Shown here one piece after another: positions 21,238-30,149 of a DNA stretch of 64,000 bases. The DNA is from Streptomyces barkulensis (GTDB lineage: Bacteria; Actinomycetota; Actinomycetes; Streptomycetales; Streptomycetaceae), in assembly GCF_002843305.1 (NCBI RefSeq), contig NZ_PGSG01000119.1, forward strand, positions 124,001 to 188,000, given 5' to 3'. The notes below the pieces were generated by a model. It saw only the letters and a list, made by a program, of their open reading frames with translations, was not told the DNA's origin and did not search any database. The translations under genes and the position numbers were made by a program. How positions within the stretch are numbered: the first letter of the stretch is position 1; each line of letters opens with the position of its first letter.

Positions 21238-23061
21238 TCAGCCCTCCTCGGCCAGTTCCAGCCAGCGCGTCTCCAAGTCGTCCCGCTCATCGGTGAGTTC
21301 GCGCAGCTCGGCGTCGAGGCCGGCGACCTTCTCGAAGTCGGTGGCGTGCTCGGCCATCTCGGCGTGCAGCACCGCCTGGCGCTCCTCGATCCGCTCCAGC
21401 CTGCGCTCGATGCGCTGCAACTCCTTCTGCGCCGCACGCGAGAGGGCCGCGGGCTTGGCGGAGGGCTTGGCCGCCGCTTGCCCCGCCGGAGCCGCGGCCG
21501 GGGCGCCGGGCGCGGTGGTCGCCCGCCGCAGCCGCTCGCGGCGCTCCAGGTACTCGTCCAGCCCGCGCGGCAGCATCCGCAGCGTGCCGTCGCCCAGCAG
21601 CGCGTGCACCCGGTCCGTGGTCCGCTCGACGAAGTAGCGGTCGTGGGAGATGACGACCAGTGAGCCGGGCCAGCCGTCGAGCAGATCCTCGAGCTGGGTC
21701 AGGGTCTCGATGTCCAGGTCGTTGGTCGGCTCGTCCATGAACAGCACGTTCGGCTCGTCCATCAGCAGCCGCAGGATCTGGAGCCTGCGGCGCTCGCCGC
21801 CGGAGAGGTCCCCGACGGGCGTCCACTGCTTGTCCTTGCCGAAGCCGAACCGCTCGCACAGCTGGGAGGCGCTCATCTCGCGCCCCTTGCCCAGGTCGAC
21901 GCGCGAGCGCACCCGCTCCACGGCCTCCAGCACGCGCCAGGCGGGGTCGAGTTCGGCGACCTCCTGGGAGAGGTACGCCAGCCGCACCGTCCTGCCGACC
22001 TTGATCCGGCCGGCCGCCGGCTGCTTCTCGCCGCCGCTGTACGCCGCGTCCGCCAGCGCCCGCAGCAGCGAGGTCTTGCCGGCCCCGTTGACGCCGACCA
22101 GGCCGATCCGGTCGCCGGGGCCGAGCTGCCAGGTCAGGTGCTTGAGCAGCACCTTGGGCCCGGCCTGGACCGTCACGTCCTCCAGGTCGAAGACGGTCTT
22201 GCCCAGCCGGGAGTTCGCGAACTTCATCAGCTCGGCGCTGTCGCGCGGCGGCGGCACGTCGGCGATCAGTTCGTTGGCGGCCTCGACGCGGAAGCGGGGC
22301 TTGCTGGTGCGGGCGGGGGCGCCGCGCCGCAGCCAGGCCAGCTCCTTGCGGACCAGGTTCTGCCGCTTGGCCTCCTCGGTGGCCGCGATGCGCTCGCGCT
22401 CGGCGCGGGCGAAGACGTAGTCGCTGTAGCCGCCCTCGTACTCGTGGACGGTGCCGCGCTGCACGTCCCACATGCGCGTGCACACCTGGTCCAGGAACCA
22501 GCGGTCGTGGGTGACGCAGACCAGCGCCGAGCGCCGGGCGCGCAGGTGCCCGGCGAGCCAGGCGATGCCCTCGACGTCGAGGTGGTTGGTGGGCTCGTCC
22601 AGCACGATCAGGTCCTGCTCGGCGATGAGCAGCTTCGCCAGTGCGATGCGCCGCCGCTCGCCGCCGGACAGCGGGCCGATGACGGTGTCCAGGCCCTGCG
22701 GGAAGCCGGGCATGTCCAGTCCGCCGAAGAGGCCGGTGAGGATGTCGCGGACGCGGGCGTTCCCGGCCCACTCGTGGTCGGCCATGTCGCCGATGACCTC
22801 GTGCCGGACGGTGGCGGCCGGGTCGAGCGAGTCGTGCTGGGTGAGCACGCCCAGCCGCAGCCCGCCGGCGTGGGTGACCCGGCCGTCGTCGGCGGGCTCC
22901 AGCTTCGCCAGGATGCGCACGAGGGTGGTCTTGCCGTCGCCGTTGCGCCCGACGACGCCGATCCGGTCTCCCTCGCTGACGCCGAGGGAGACGCCGTCGA
23001 GCAGCGCACGGGTGCCGTACACCTTGCCGACGGCTTCCAGATTGACGAGGTTCGTGGCCAT
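21238..23061 (-). CDS. ABC-F family ATPase (ribosome-associated type)
   Basis: The 607-aa protein has two ABC cassettes and no membrane segments. Cassette one has Walker A GRNGDGKT, signature LSGGERRRIALAKLL and Walker B LIVLDEPTNHLD. Cassette two has GVNGAGKT, LSGGERRRLQILRLL and VLFMDEPTNDLD. A linker of charged helix separates them, and an Ala/Pro-rich segment leads to a C-terminal coiled coil (RIERRLERIEERQAVLHAEM), as in Uup-type proteins. Such proteins act on stalled ribosomes or DNA; an antibiotic-protection role cannot be excluded. Confidence 0.92.
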   Translation of the reverse strand: MATNLVNLEAVGKVYGTRALLDGVSLGVSEGDRIGVVGRNGDGKTTLVRILAKLEPADDGRVTHAGGLRLGVLTQHDSLDPAATVRHEVIGDMADHEWAGNARVRDILTGLFGGLDMPGFPQGLDTVIGPLSGGERRRIALAKLLIAEQDLIVLDEPTNHLDVEGIAWLAGHLRARRSALVCVTHDRWFLDQVCTRMWDVQRGTVHEYEGGYSDYVFARAERERIAATEEAKRQNLVRKELAWLRRGAPARTSKPRFRVEAANELIADVPPPRDSAELMKFANSRLGKTVFDLEDVTVQAGPKVLLKHLTWQLGPGDRIGLVGVNGAGKTSLLRALADAAYSGGEKQPAAGRIKVGRTVRLAYLSQEVAELDPAWRVLEAVERVRSRVDLGKGREMSASQLCERFGFGKDKQWTPVGDLSGGERRRLQILRLLMDEPNVLFMDEPTNDLDIETLTQLEDLLDGWPGSLVVISHDRYFVERTTDRVHALLGDGTLRMLPRGLDEYLERRERLRRATTAPGAPAAAPAGQAAAKPSAKPAALSRAAQKELQRIERRLERIEERQAVLHAEMAEHATDFEKVAGLDAELRELTDERDDLETRWLELAEEG

Positions 23062-23196
23062 GGGGCTCCCGTTGCCCGGCGCGCCGGGCTGGTGTGGTCT
23101 TCGGGTGGGCTGGTCAGCCTCTCAGCCTAGTCGCCGCCCGAGTACGCACGCTCATGCCCGCCCTGCGGGCGGCCGCCCCGCACGCCGGAGCGCCGC

Positions 23197-23244
23197 ACGG
23201 GCCCCGCACACCACCGCGGAACGGGCCCCGCACACCACCGCGGA
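23197..23244. repeat. Perfect tandem duplication of 24 bp
   Basis: A 24-bp unit beginning ACGGGCCCCGCACACC is present twice head to tail (23197-23220, 23221-23244) in the spacer between the ABC-F gene and the next leftward gene. Confidence 0.9.
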
Positions 23245-23266
23245 CGCCCCCGCGAAGGCCGCCGGC

Positions 23267-23917
23267 TCAGTACGACGGGCTGTGCTGGGCCGGGGCCGAG
23301 CGCGGGGTCGGCCGGTTGAGGCCGAACAGCGAGCCGGTGGCGACCGCCAGCTCGGCGGCGCAGTCCGCCGCCGGCTGTTCCGGGACGCCCATCCGGCGCA
23401 GCGCCCCGGAGAACGCGTCCTCCAGCAGGGCCAGCCGCCAGCTCAGCTCCGCGGGCCCGACCTGGCGGCCGTCGCCCGGCCGGCTCGACAGGACGGTCAG
23501 CACGTCCTGGGCGTTGCTCTGCAGATCGGCCAGGGACTGCCAGCCGTTCGGCAGCCGCGCCGGGCTCCGCTCCGACGGCTCCGAGTCGGACGCGCCCAGC
23601 GTCACGGGGAGTCGCGCGGGGATCGAGGAGTACCAGTCGACCAGCGCACCGCTCAGGTCCGCTCGCAGGCCGTCGAGGAAGCTGAGCAGGACCGCGGCGC
23701 CCATGGGGGCGCCGACGGGCTCGACGCGCGGCGCGGAGTCCTCCGGCGCGGGCGGCCTGCCGCCCGCGCCGGGGCCCATGAACGACCGGATGACGACCGA
23801 GACCTCCTCCTGCTGCGCCGGAGCGGATCGCTGGGCGGGCAGCAGAAGCGCCCGTACGGGCGCGATGCCGCGGGCGGCCTGCTCGGCCGCCGCCTGGCAC
23901 GCGTAGTCAGTGGGCAC
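23267..23917 (-). CDS. Hypothetical soluble protein
   Basis: The 216-aa protein is not recognised. It has no signal peptide or membrane helix, an Ala/Pro-rich first third, then helical segments (VLLSFLDGLRADLSGALVDW and SWRLALLEDAFSGALRRMG). GTG 23917 has a strong AAGGGGGG site. Codon third positions favour this frame over the overlapping frame at 23127-23900. It sits between a penicillin-binding protein and an ABC-F ATPase, both leftward. Confidence 0.65.
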   Translation of the reverse strand: MPTDYACQAAAEQAARGIAPVRALLLPAQRSAPAQQEEVSVVIRSFMGPGAGGRPPAPEDSAPRVEPVGAPMGAAVLLSFLDGLRADLSGALVDWYSSIPARLPVTLGASDSEPSERSPARLPNGWQSLADLQSNAQDVLTVLSSRPGDGRQVGPAELSWRLALLEDAFSGALRRMGVPEQPAADCAAELAVATGSLFGLNRPTPRSAPAQHSPSY

Positions 23918-24076
23918 GGGTCCCCCCTTCTTCCGAAGCCGCCTTCTCGCGCGGCGCCGGTCTTGCGTTTCGGGGCCGTACCGTATCGCTCCGCAACGGC
24001 TTCGGGGAGATGTCCGTCACACAGAGTTCACGCGGGGCCCCGCCCGGAGTTCCGCCCGGCCTCCCGCCCGCGGCGG

Positions 24077-24113
24077 GTACGGCCCGCGCGATGCCGCCTC
24101 GCGCGGGCCGTAC
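24077..24113. terminator. 14-bp stem-loop after the penicillin-binding protein gene
   Basis: Arms 24077-24090 and 24100-24113 are perfectly complementary around a 9-nt loop, 20 bp beyond the leftward stop at 24133. Confidence 0.75.
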
Positions 24114-24132
24114 GGAGTGCCGGAGGGCGGGG

Positions 24133-25788
24133 TCAGCCGACGGAGTTGAGCACCTGGCGGACGACCGGGCCCGCGTTCGTGCCGCCGTGGCCGGAGGCGG
24201 GGACGACCGCCGCGGCGGCCATGTCGCCCCGGTAGGCGGTGAACCAGGCGTTGGGCTTCTCCTGGCCGTCCACCTCGGCCGAGCCGGTCTTCGCGCCGAA
24301 GTCGCCGCTGGTGCCGGCCATGGCCTCGGCCGCCGAACCGCTGGTGGCCGTCAGCCGCATCAGCGAGCGCAGCTCCTGGGAGACGGCCGGGGAGAGGGTG
24401 CGCGGGGCCTTGGCCAGGCCGCGGCCGTCCACCTCGGGCGAGACGATGTAGGGCTGGCGGAAGACGCCGCTCTTCACCGTCGCCGACACCGAGGCCATGA
24501 TCAGCGGGTTCGCCCTGACGCCGCCCTGCCCGATCAGCGAGGCGGCCATCTGCGCGTCGGACTGCACGGGGACCGAGCCGTCGAAGGTGGCGGTGCCGAC
24601 CTGCCAGGTCAGCCCGATGCCGAAGACGTCGCGGGCCTGCTTGGTGAGGTCGTCGTCCGACAGCTCGCCGGCCTGGCTGATGAAGGCGGTGTTGCAGGAG
24701 GCGGCGAAGGACTGCGCGAAGGTGCCGCCGTTGATCTCGAACTTGTCGAGGTTCTGGAACCTCCAGCCGCCGTGGGTGAAGTACTTGGGGCAGGGGTGCT
24801 GCTTCGCGCTGGAGGCCAGGCCCTTCTCGATGAGCATCGACGCGGTGACGATCTTCATCGTGGAGCCGGGGGCGAGGGAACCCTTGAAGGCGGTGTTGAA
24901 GCCCTTCGCCGGGGTGTTGGCGACCGCCAGGATCTCGCCGGTGCTGGCCTTCAGCGCGACGACCGACGCCTTGGGCTTGCCCGCGATGGCCTGGACGGCG
25001 GCCTTCTGCACCTTGGCGTCCAGCGTGGTCCTCAGCTCGCCCGGGGTGCCCTTGCTGAGCCGTTTGAGCGTCTTGACCTCCTTGCCGGCTGCGTCGGTGA
25101 TCCGGGTCTCGAAGCCCGGCTTCCCGTCCGTCCTGTCGCCGAAGCGCTTGCGCAGGTCGGCCAGGGTCGCGGCCAGCTCGGGGTACTCCTCGGCCGTCAG
25201 CTCGGCGCCGTTTCGGTCCAGGGCCTTGATGGGCGGGGCCCCGGCCTCGGCGGTCTCCAGCTTCTGGCCGCTTTCGAGCTCGGGATGGAGGACGGACGCC
25301 TCCCAGTCGACGACGGGCTCGCCGCTGTCGTCGTCCCGTACGACCGTCAGCTCCGACTCGTACGTCCAGGCGGCGGGCTTCTCCTCCTCGCCGTACTCCA
25401 CCTCGGCCGTCACGGTGAACGGGACGTCGGCTCCCGCGGCGGTGCCCGGCTCCAGGCGCACGCCCGACACCCGGGCGTCCTTCCGGAAACCGGTCAGGGC
25501 TCTGGCGGCGGCGGCCTCGTCGTCGGTCAGCGCGGCGGCCTCGCCGGCCTTCCCCTCCTGCCAGGCCTTCAGGAACCTCACGGCGGTCTCGCGGACCTCC
25601 TTCGGCGAGGGCGGGCCCGTCTCGGCCGCCGGTTCACCGGTCCGGCCGTCGGAGGAGGCCACGTCCTGCCGGCTCTGGCCGCCGGCCGCGCCGCTGTCGC
25701 CGATCAGGGTGTACGCCCCGAACCCGGCGGCTCCGACCACGGCGGTGAAGACCGCTCCGATCACCGCCACCTTCCGACCGTCACGCAT
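24133..25788 (-). CDS. Class B penicillin-binding protein (transpeptidase)
   Basis: Cross-links peptidoglycan on the outer face of the membrane. The 551-aa protein has an N-terminal anchor (KVAVIGAVFTAVVGAAGFGA), an NTF2-like MecA_N-type domain, a dimerisation region, and a transpeptidase domain. The active-site motifs are STMK (Ser near residue 309), SCN (near 363) and KTG (near 499). ATG 25788 has GGGAG upstream; a longer reading frame to 25941 is Pro/Arg-rich and unlikely. S. coelicolor carries such genes in the same chromosomal neighbourhood near pmt and ssgE. Confidence 0.93.
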   Translation of the reverse strand: MRDGRKVAVIGAVFTAVVGAAGFGAYTLIGDSGAAGGQSRQDVASSDGRTGEPAAETGPPSPKEVRETAVRFLKAWQEGKAGEAAALTDDEAAAARALTGFRKDARVSGVRLEPGTAAGADVPFTVTAEVEYGEEEKPAAWTYESELTVVRDDDSGEPVVDWEASVLHPELESGQKLETAEAGAPPIKALDRNGAELTAEEYPELAATLADLRKRFGDRTDGKPGFETRITDAAGKEVKTLKRLSKGTPGELRTTLDAKVQKAAVQAIAGKPKASVVALKASTGEILAVANTPAKGFNTAFKGSLAPGSTMKIVTASMLIEKGLASSAKQHPCPKYFTHGGWRFQNLDKFEINGGTFAQSFAASCNTAFISQAGELSDDDLTKQARDVFGIGLTWQVGTATFDGSVPVQSDAQMAASLIGQGGVRANPLIMASVSATVKSGVFRQPYIVSPEVDGRGLAKAPRTLSPAVSQELRSLMRLTATSGSAAEAMAGTSGDFGAKTGSAEVDGQEKPNAWFTAYRGDMAAAAVVPASGHGGTNAGPVVRQVLNSVG

Positions 25789-26275
25789 GAGTCTCCCGAA
25801 TCTCCGCCCCTGCCCCGGACCGGCACCGCCGGGGCCCGTGCGAAGAACCCTAGAGCACGTGGGCGACACGGACCGGGGCCAGGCGTGCGGACCGGCGCCC
25901 GGTGGGGATCCGCGAAACGATCGCGGGACTTTCCCGTCCACCGCCGAGAATGATTAGTGTGCTTTTCCGAAGATGAACAGCGAGAAAAGCGTTCCGATTG
26001 CCCGTCGACGCACCCGGCATCGCCCTGTTCACCCTTTCGGAAGCACAACCCCCACCCCTCACCGTCGTTGTCACTGCGAAGCAGAAGGCCGATCCTCCTT
26101 CCGGCAATTAACGTCACGGGCCCACGCCGCAGCCGGCGGCGCGGGCCCGTGACACGTATGGAGCAGAAAATATCAGCGCGGCGCGCGGCGGGGCTTACCG
26201 TGTACTCGGCTCGCCAGTTCCTAGCATTACGCACGCAAGCCCGTGAAGCGGCTTCGTACATTGGAGGTACATGCC
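25789..26275. other. 487-bp spacer with lower GC, hairpin and candidate promoters
   Basis: No convincing gene was found; short frames on both strands lack ribosome sites. The part 25940-26110 is distinctly less GC-rich than its surroundings. A strong hairpin at 26113-26153 looks like a terminator. A TAGCAT sequence (26222-26227) may be the -10 box for the small secreted protein gene at 26276. The left end should hold the promoter of the penicillin-binding protein gene. Confidence 0.5.
26113..26153. terminator. Strong hairpin upstream of the first small secreted protein gene
   Basis: GTCACGGGCCC (26113-26123) pairs with GGGCCCGTGAC (26143-26153), with an inner CGCCGC/GCGGCG stem. No gene is seen to its left on the plus strand, so what it terminates is unclear; it may insulate the next promoter. 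Confidence 0.6.
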
Positions 26276-26515
26276 ATGAAGATGAAGCGGACCGCCACCG
26301 TCGCGCTTTCCGCCGCCGCCCTGGTGATCGGCGGAGCCGGCGTCTCCCAGGCCAACGACGGCCCGAAGTTCCAGAACAACGCGCAGATCCTTCCCTGCGT
26401 CAACCTGGAACTGCTGAACGTCCCGATCGCGTCGGCGGACATCAACAACCTCGACTGCTCCGTCACCCACGTGGAGTCGAAGAAGGTCTCCTCCTACGAG
26501 TCCTTCAGGGACTGA
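26276..26515 (+). CDS. Small secreted two-cysteine protein, paralogue 1
   Basis: The 79-aa protein has a signal peptide ending VSQA at about residue 26 and a mature part of about 53 residues. Cysteines at 41 and 61 flank a hydrophobic segment (LPCVNLELLNVPIASADINN). ATG 26276 has GGAGG at 26263-26267. It shares the block NNAQILPC-x19-C with the protein at 26887, so the two arose by duplication. The PC-VPI-DIN-C pattern recalls the C-terminal part of rodlins, but this match is from memory and weak. It likely works outside the cell, possibly with a disulfide bond. Confidence 0.75.
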   Translation: MKMKRTATVALSAAALVIGGAGVSQANDGPKFQNNAQILPCVNLELLNVPIASADINNLDCSVTHVESKKVSSYESFRD

Positions 26516-26886
26516 GGAGTCGACCGGACCACCGGCACACCACTGTCGAAAGGCCGCCCCGGCACACCGGGGCGGCCTTTCCCCTTTCCATGACACGCTC
26601 GCGGGATATAGCCGGAAACAACACCCGCTTGGCGCAGTGGCAACGCATAAGCCCAGGTAGTGCGCCCATCGACGATGCCCCGGCCCCGCTTTCCGCAGGA
26701 CACGCAGAAACATGGAAGCGCGCAATCGGGGATTCGGTGGGTTAATGTCGCCGACGTGGGGGCAACTCCCGCCTTTCCGGTGAGCCGGCCGAACTGCGGC
26801 CGCAATCCGGAAACCGGTTATCCGGCCGCTCGGCGGCGGCCGGGGACATCGGAACCTTCCTTCTCTCGTCAAGGAGACAAGACAGC
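26516..26886. other. 371-bp spacer between the two small secreted protein genes
   Basis: It holds a good terminator (26549-26580) and the upstream region of the second gene, including a possible -10 GGTTAT near 26815 and the ribosome site AAGGAG (26870-26875). No coding sequence was found. A stretch at 26632-26650 resembles a tRNA D-arm by chance. Confidence 0.55.
26549..26580 (+). terminator. Rho-independent-type terminator after small secreted gene 1
   Basis: Perfect 14-bp stem (26549-26562, 26567-26580) with a CACA loop, beginning with AAA and ending with TTT. Confidence 0.88.
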
Positions 26887-27264
26887 ATGATGCTGAAGAA
26901 GACGCTCGTCGTTTCTTTCGCCGCCGCCATGGCCCTCGCGGGTGGGGCCGCCAGCGCCCACGCCGGTGAGGCCAAGTTCGAGAACAACGCGCAGATCCTG
27001 CCCTGCCCGAACCTGGAGGTCGTCAACCTCCCGATCCTGTCGAGCGACATCAACAACCTCGACTGCTCTCGGAACTCCAAGGAGGAGGTCCAGATCAAGA
27101 AGGTCGTGAAGGTCGAGAAGGAGTCCGACATCCACGTCGCTCCGAAGCAGGAGCAGGCCCAGGGTCAGGGCCAGGGCCAGGGCCAGGAGGCCGAGCAGGG
27201 CCAGGGCCAGAAGCAGGAGGGCGAGAACGAGAACGAGAACAAGAACGCCGTCAAGAAGCACTGA
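26887..27264 (+). CDS. Small secreted two-cysteine protein, paralogue 2, with Gln/Gly tail
   Basis: The 125-aa protein has a signal peptide ending AHA (about residue 26) and the same core as the protein at 26276: FENNAQILPC, 19 residues, then C at 60, including SSDINNLDC. A Lys/Val/Glu linker and a low-complexity tail (GQGQGQGQ, then ENENENKN) replace the short end of paralogue 1. ATG 26887 follows AAGGAG; the adjacent ATG 26890 is an alternative. The secreted core with two different tails suggests a structural or surface role. Function unknown. Confidence 0.75.
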   Translation: MMLKKTLVVSFAAAMALAGGAASAHAGEAKFENNAQILPCPNLEVVNLPILSSDINNLDCSRNSKEEVQIKKVVKVEKESDIHVAPKQEQAQGQGQGQGQEAEQGQGQKQEGENENENKNAVKKH

Positions 27265-27298
27265 AGCGACTGACGCCTCGCGTCGGACCGCCTCGGAA

Positions 27299-27329
27299 CG
27301 CCGCCCGCCGGTCTCACCGGCGGGCGGCG
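27299..27329 (+). terminator. 13-bp stem-loop with TTTT after small secreted gene 2
   Basis: Arms 27299-27311 and 27317-27329 with loop TCTCA, followed shortly by CTTTTC. It also lies downstream of the convergent pmt stop at 27430. Confidence 0.85.
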
Positions 27330-27429
27330 CCGCCTTTTCACCGAAGCCGCGCTCTCCGCCGGCTCCCCGGGGCAGCGGGCCCCGCCGGCTCCCGCAGTCC
27401 CCGCGGGCTCCCGCGGCCCCGGGACGAAG

Positions 27430-29202
27430 TCAGATCCAGGTGTCCAGCCACATACGGGACTGCCAGGCGTCCTTGGGGATCTGCACCCCGGTGTAGAGCG
27501 GGTGGAAGTAGACGAAGTTCCACACGATCAGCAGCACGAGCACGCCCGCGCCCACCGCGCCCACCGCCCGCCGCCGCTCGGTGCGGCCGGGCGGCCCGAG
27601 GATCGCCCCGGTCATCATCGCCAGCGCCAGGCACAGGAACGGCACGAAGACGACCGCGTAGAAGTAGAAGATCGTGCGCTCCTGGTACAGGAACCACGGC
27701 AGCCAGCCCGCCGCCACCCCGCACAGGATCGCGCCCGCGCGCCAGTCGCGCCGCAGCGCCCAGCGGTACAGGCAGTACAGCAGCGCGAAGCAGGCCGCCC
27801 ACCACAGCAGCGGGGTGCCCAGGGCGAGCACCTCGCGGGCGCAGCCGCCCTCCGCCGTGCAGCCGTTCTCGCCCCGGTCGGAGGACTCGTAGAAGTACGA
27901 CACCGGGCGGGCGGTCACCAGCCAGCTCCAGGGGTGGGACTGGTAGGTGTGCTCGGAGGTCAGCCCCACGTGGAAGCTGTAGACCTCGCTCTCGTAGTGC
28001 CACAGGCTGCGCAGCGGGGCCGGCACCCAGGTCATGTCGAACTGGGGCAGGGGCAGCTTCAGACCGGTGAAGGGGACGGGCAGCGACTCCGGCGACAGTC
28101 CCCGGCGCCCCTCCGCCCAGGTGCGGAAGTAGCCGTCCCGGCCGGCGAACCAGCCCGCCCAGGAGGCCACGTAGACGGCGACGGCGACCGGCACCAGGGA
28201 GAGGAAGGCGGGGGCGGCGTCCCGGCGCAGCATCGACAGGTGGGGGTGCCGCGCTCCGGCGGTGCGCCGGGAGGCGGCGTCCCACAGGACCGTCAGGATC
28301 CCGAAGGCGATCAGGACGTACAGGCCGCTCCACTTGGTGGCGCAGGCCAGTCCCAGGCAGAGACCGGCCGCGAGCCGCCAGGGGCGCGCGCCCAGGCCCA
28401 GCCGGTCGCCGGCGTCCGCGTCGGGCCGCCCGTCCGGCGGCAGGGCCGCGGCGAGCCGGGCGCGGGCCCGGTCGCGGTCGATCAGCAGGCAGCCGAAGGC
28501 CGCCAGCACGAAGAACATCAGCACCAGGTCGAGCAGCGCGGTGCGGCTCATCACCAGGTGCAGGCCGTCCACGGCCAGCAGGAGCCCCGCCAGGCAGCCC
28601 AGGGCGGTGGAGCGCAGCAGCCGGCGCCCGATGCGGCAGACCATCAGCACCGACAGCGTGCCGAGCACCGCCATCATGAAGCGCCAGCCGAACGGCGTCA
28701 GGCCGAACGCCGCCTCGCCCATGGCGATGATCCACTTGCCCACGGGCGGGTGCACCACGTACGAGGCGGCCTCGCTCAGCGGGGCCGCCGCGGGGTTGTC
28801 GAGGATGGTGTCGTTGGCGCCGTCGGGCCAGGTGCCCTCGTAGCCGAGCCGGTACAGCGCCCAGGCGTCCTTGGCGTAGTAGGTCTCGTCGAATATCACC
28901 GCGTGCGGCGAGCCGAGGTTCCAGAAGCGCAGGAGGCCGGCGAGGAGCGCCACGAGGACCGGGCCGCCCCACGCCGCCCGGCGGCCCAGCAGCCGCGCGT
29001 CGTCCCCGTCCAGTCCGAACAGTCCCCACACCCGGCCGCGGCCGGGCTCCGGGTACGGCGGCACCAGCCGCTCCCGTGCGCCCGCCCGGGGCGGCGGGGC
29101 GTATCCGTAGCGCCGCAGCCGCCCGCGCCACGTCGGGGTCCGCTCCCCGACGGGCTCCCCGGGCCGGGCCTGAGTCGCGGTGTCACTGGTCACGCGGGCC
29201 AT
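27430..29202 (-). CDS. pmt: Protein O-mannosyltransferase
   Basis: GT39 enzyme that transfers mannose from polyprenyl-phosphate mannose to Ser/Thr of exported proteins at the membrane. The 590-aa protein has about ten or eleven hydrophobic helices and the catalytic loop VIFDETYYAKDAW with the conserved Asp-Glu. HPPVGKW and a large extracellular loop rich in Trp/Tyr are also present. ATG 29202 has GGAGGG 12 nt upstream; GTG 29193 is an alternative. It is divergent from rsmI across 95 bp. In S. coelicolor, pmt is needed for glycoproteins and phage phiC31 infection. Confidence 0.93.
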   Translation of the reverse strand: MARVTSDTATQARPGEPVGERTPTWRGRLRRYGYAPPPRAGARERLVPPYPEPGRGRVWGLFGLDGDDARLLGRRAAWGGPVLVALLAGLLRFWNLGSPHAVIFDETYYAKDAWALYRLGYEGTWPDGANDTILDNPAAAPLSEAASYVVHPPVGKWIIAMGEAAFGLTPFGWRFMMAVLGTLSVLMVCRIGRRLLRSTALGCLAGLLLAVDGLHLVMSRTALLDLVLMFFVLAAFGCLLIDRDRARARLAAALPPDGRPDADAGDRLGLGARPWRLAAGLCLGLACATKWSGLYVLIAFGILTVLWDAASRRTAGARHPHLSMLRRDAAPAFLSLVPVAVAVYVASWAGWFAGRDGYFRTWAEGRRGLSPESLPVPFTGLKLPLPQFDMTWVPAPLRSLWHYESEVYSFHVGLTSEHTYQSHPWSWLVTARPVSYFYESSDRGENGCTAEGGCAREVLALGTPLLWWAACFALLYCLYRWALRRDWRAGAILCGVAAGWLPWFLYQERTIFYFYAVVFVPFLCLALAMMTGAILGPPGRTERRRAVGAVGAGVLVLLIVWNFVYFHPLYTGVQIPKDAWQSRMWLDTWI

Positions 29203-29297
29203 CGTAGGGAACGGCCCTCCCGCGCGGTGCCGCGCACCGGTGGGCGGGAGGCGCCGCACCGGCCCCCGGCCCCCGTCGGAGCTGCGAGGATGGCGGG

Positions 29298-30149
29298 GTG
29301 AGCGGAACACTCGTACTGGCAGGCACACCCATCGGCGACACCGCCGACGCACCACCCCGGCTCGCGGCCGAGCTGGAGGGGGCCGACATCGTCGCCGCCG
29401 AGGACACCCGGCGGCTGCGGCGGCTCACCCAGGCGCTGGGGGTGCGGACCTCCGGCCGGGTGGTGTCGTACTTCGAGGGCAACGAGGCCGCGCGGACCCC
29501 GGAGCTGGCCGACGCGCTGTCGGAGGGCTCCCGGGTGCTGCTGGTCACGGACGCGGGGATGCCGTCGGTGTCCGACCCCGGCTACCGGCTGGTGGCCGCC
29601 GCCGTCGAGCGCGGGATCAGGGTCACGGCCGTGCCCGGGCCGTCCGCCGTGCTGACCGCGCTGGCGCTGTCGGGGCTGCCGGTGGACCGGTTCTGCTTCG
29701 AGGGCTTCCTGCCGCGCAAGACGGGCGAGCGGCTGGGGCGGCTGCGCGAGGCCGCCGGGGAGCGCCGCACGCTGGTCTACTTCGAGGCTCCGCACCGGCT
29801 GGCCGCCTCGCTGGCCGCCATGGCCGAGGCCTTCGGCGCCGACCGCCGGGCCGCGGTGTGCCGGGAGCTGACCAAGACCTACGAGGAGGTGCGGCGCGGC
29901 ACGCTGGGCGAGCTGACCGCCTGGGCGGAGGAGGGCGTGCGGGGCGAGATCACCGTCGTGGTCGAGGGCGCGCCCGCCGAGGCGCCCGGCGCGGTGGACG
30001 CGGCCGAGCTGGTGCGCCGGGTGGCGGTGCGCGAGGCCGCCGGGGAGCGCCGCAAGGAGGCCATCGCGGAGGTGGCGCGCGAGGCGGGGCTGCCCAAGCG
30101 GGAGGTCTTCGACGCGGTGGTCGCGGCGAAGAACGCGGGAACGGCCTGA
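29298..30149 (+). CDS. rsmI: 16S rRNA (cytidine-1402-2'-O)-methyltransferase
   Basis: Methylates the ribose of C1402 in the 16S decoding centre. The 283-aa protein belongs to the tetrapyrrole-methylase-like (class III SAM) fold. It shows LAGTPIGDTADAPPR, AEDTRRLRRLTQALG, VTDAGMPSVSDPGYRLV, GPSAVLTALALSGLP and FEGFLPRK, all standard for RsmI. GTG 29298 is the natural start. Confidence 0.95.
   Translation: MSGTLVLAGTPIGDTADAPPRLAAELEGADIVAAEDTRRLRRLTQALGVRTSGRVVSYFEGNEAARTPELADALSEGSRVLLVTDAGMPSVSDPGYRLVAAAVERGIRVTAVPGPSAVLTALALSGLPVDRFCFEGFLPRKTGERLGRLREAAGERRTLVYFEAPHRLAASLAAMAEAFGADRRAAVCRELTKTYEEVRRGTLGELTAWAEEGVRGEITVVVEGAPAEAPGAVDAAELVRRVAVREAAGERRKEAIAEVAREAGLPKREVFDAVVAAKNAGTA

Noticed and set aside
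17203-21663. A plus-strand open frame of 1486 codons
   Set aside because: It crosses several well-supported genes on both strands and codes low-complexity Pro/Arg/Gly sequence; it is a GC-rich shadow frame.
23127-23900. Alternative 257-codon minus-strand frame overlapping the gene at 23267
   Set aside because: Arg/Gly/Ala-rich with no ribosome site; the frame 23267-23917 has a strong site and a better third-position pattern.
25850-26107. Small minus-strand frame of 85 codons in the 25.8-26.2 kb spacer
   Set aside because: Lower GC makes it stand out, but its start has no properly spaced ribosome site and the peptide has no recognisable feature.
26632-26670. tRNA-like sequence (TGGCGCAGTGGCAACGC)
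   Set aside because: It resembles a D-arm, but no matching acceptor, anticodon or T-arm could be folded around it.
26276-27264. Calling the small secreted pair chaplins or rodlins
   Set aside because: No chaplin domain pattern; rodlin similarity is limited to a loose PC...C motif and the proteins are shorter, so the name is not supported.
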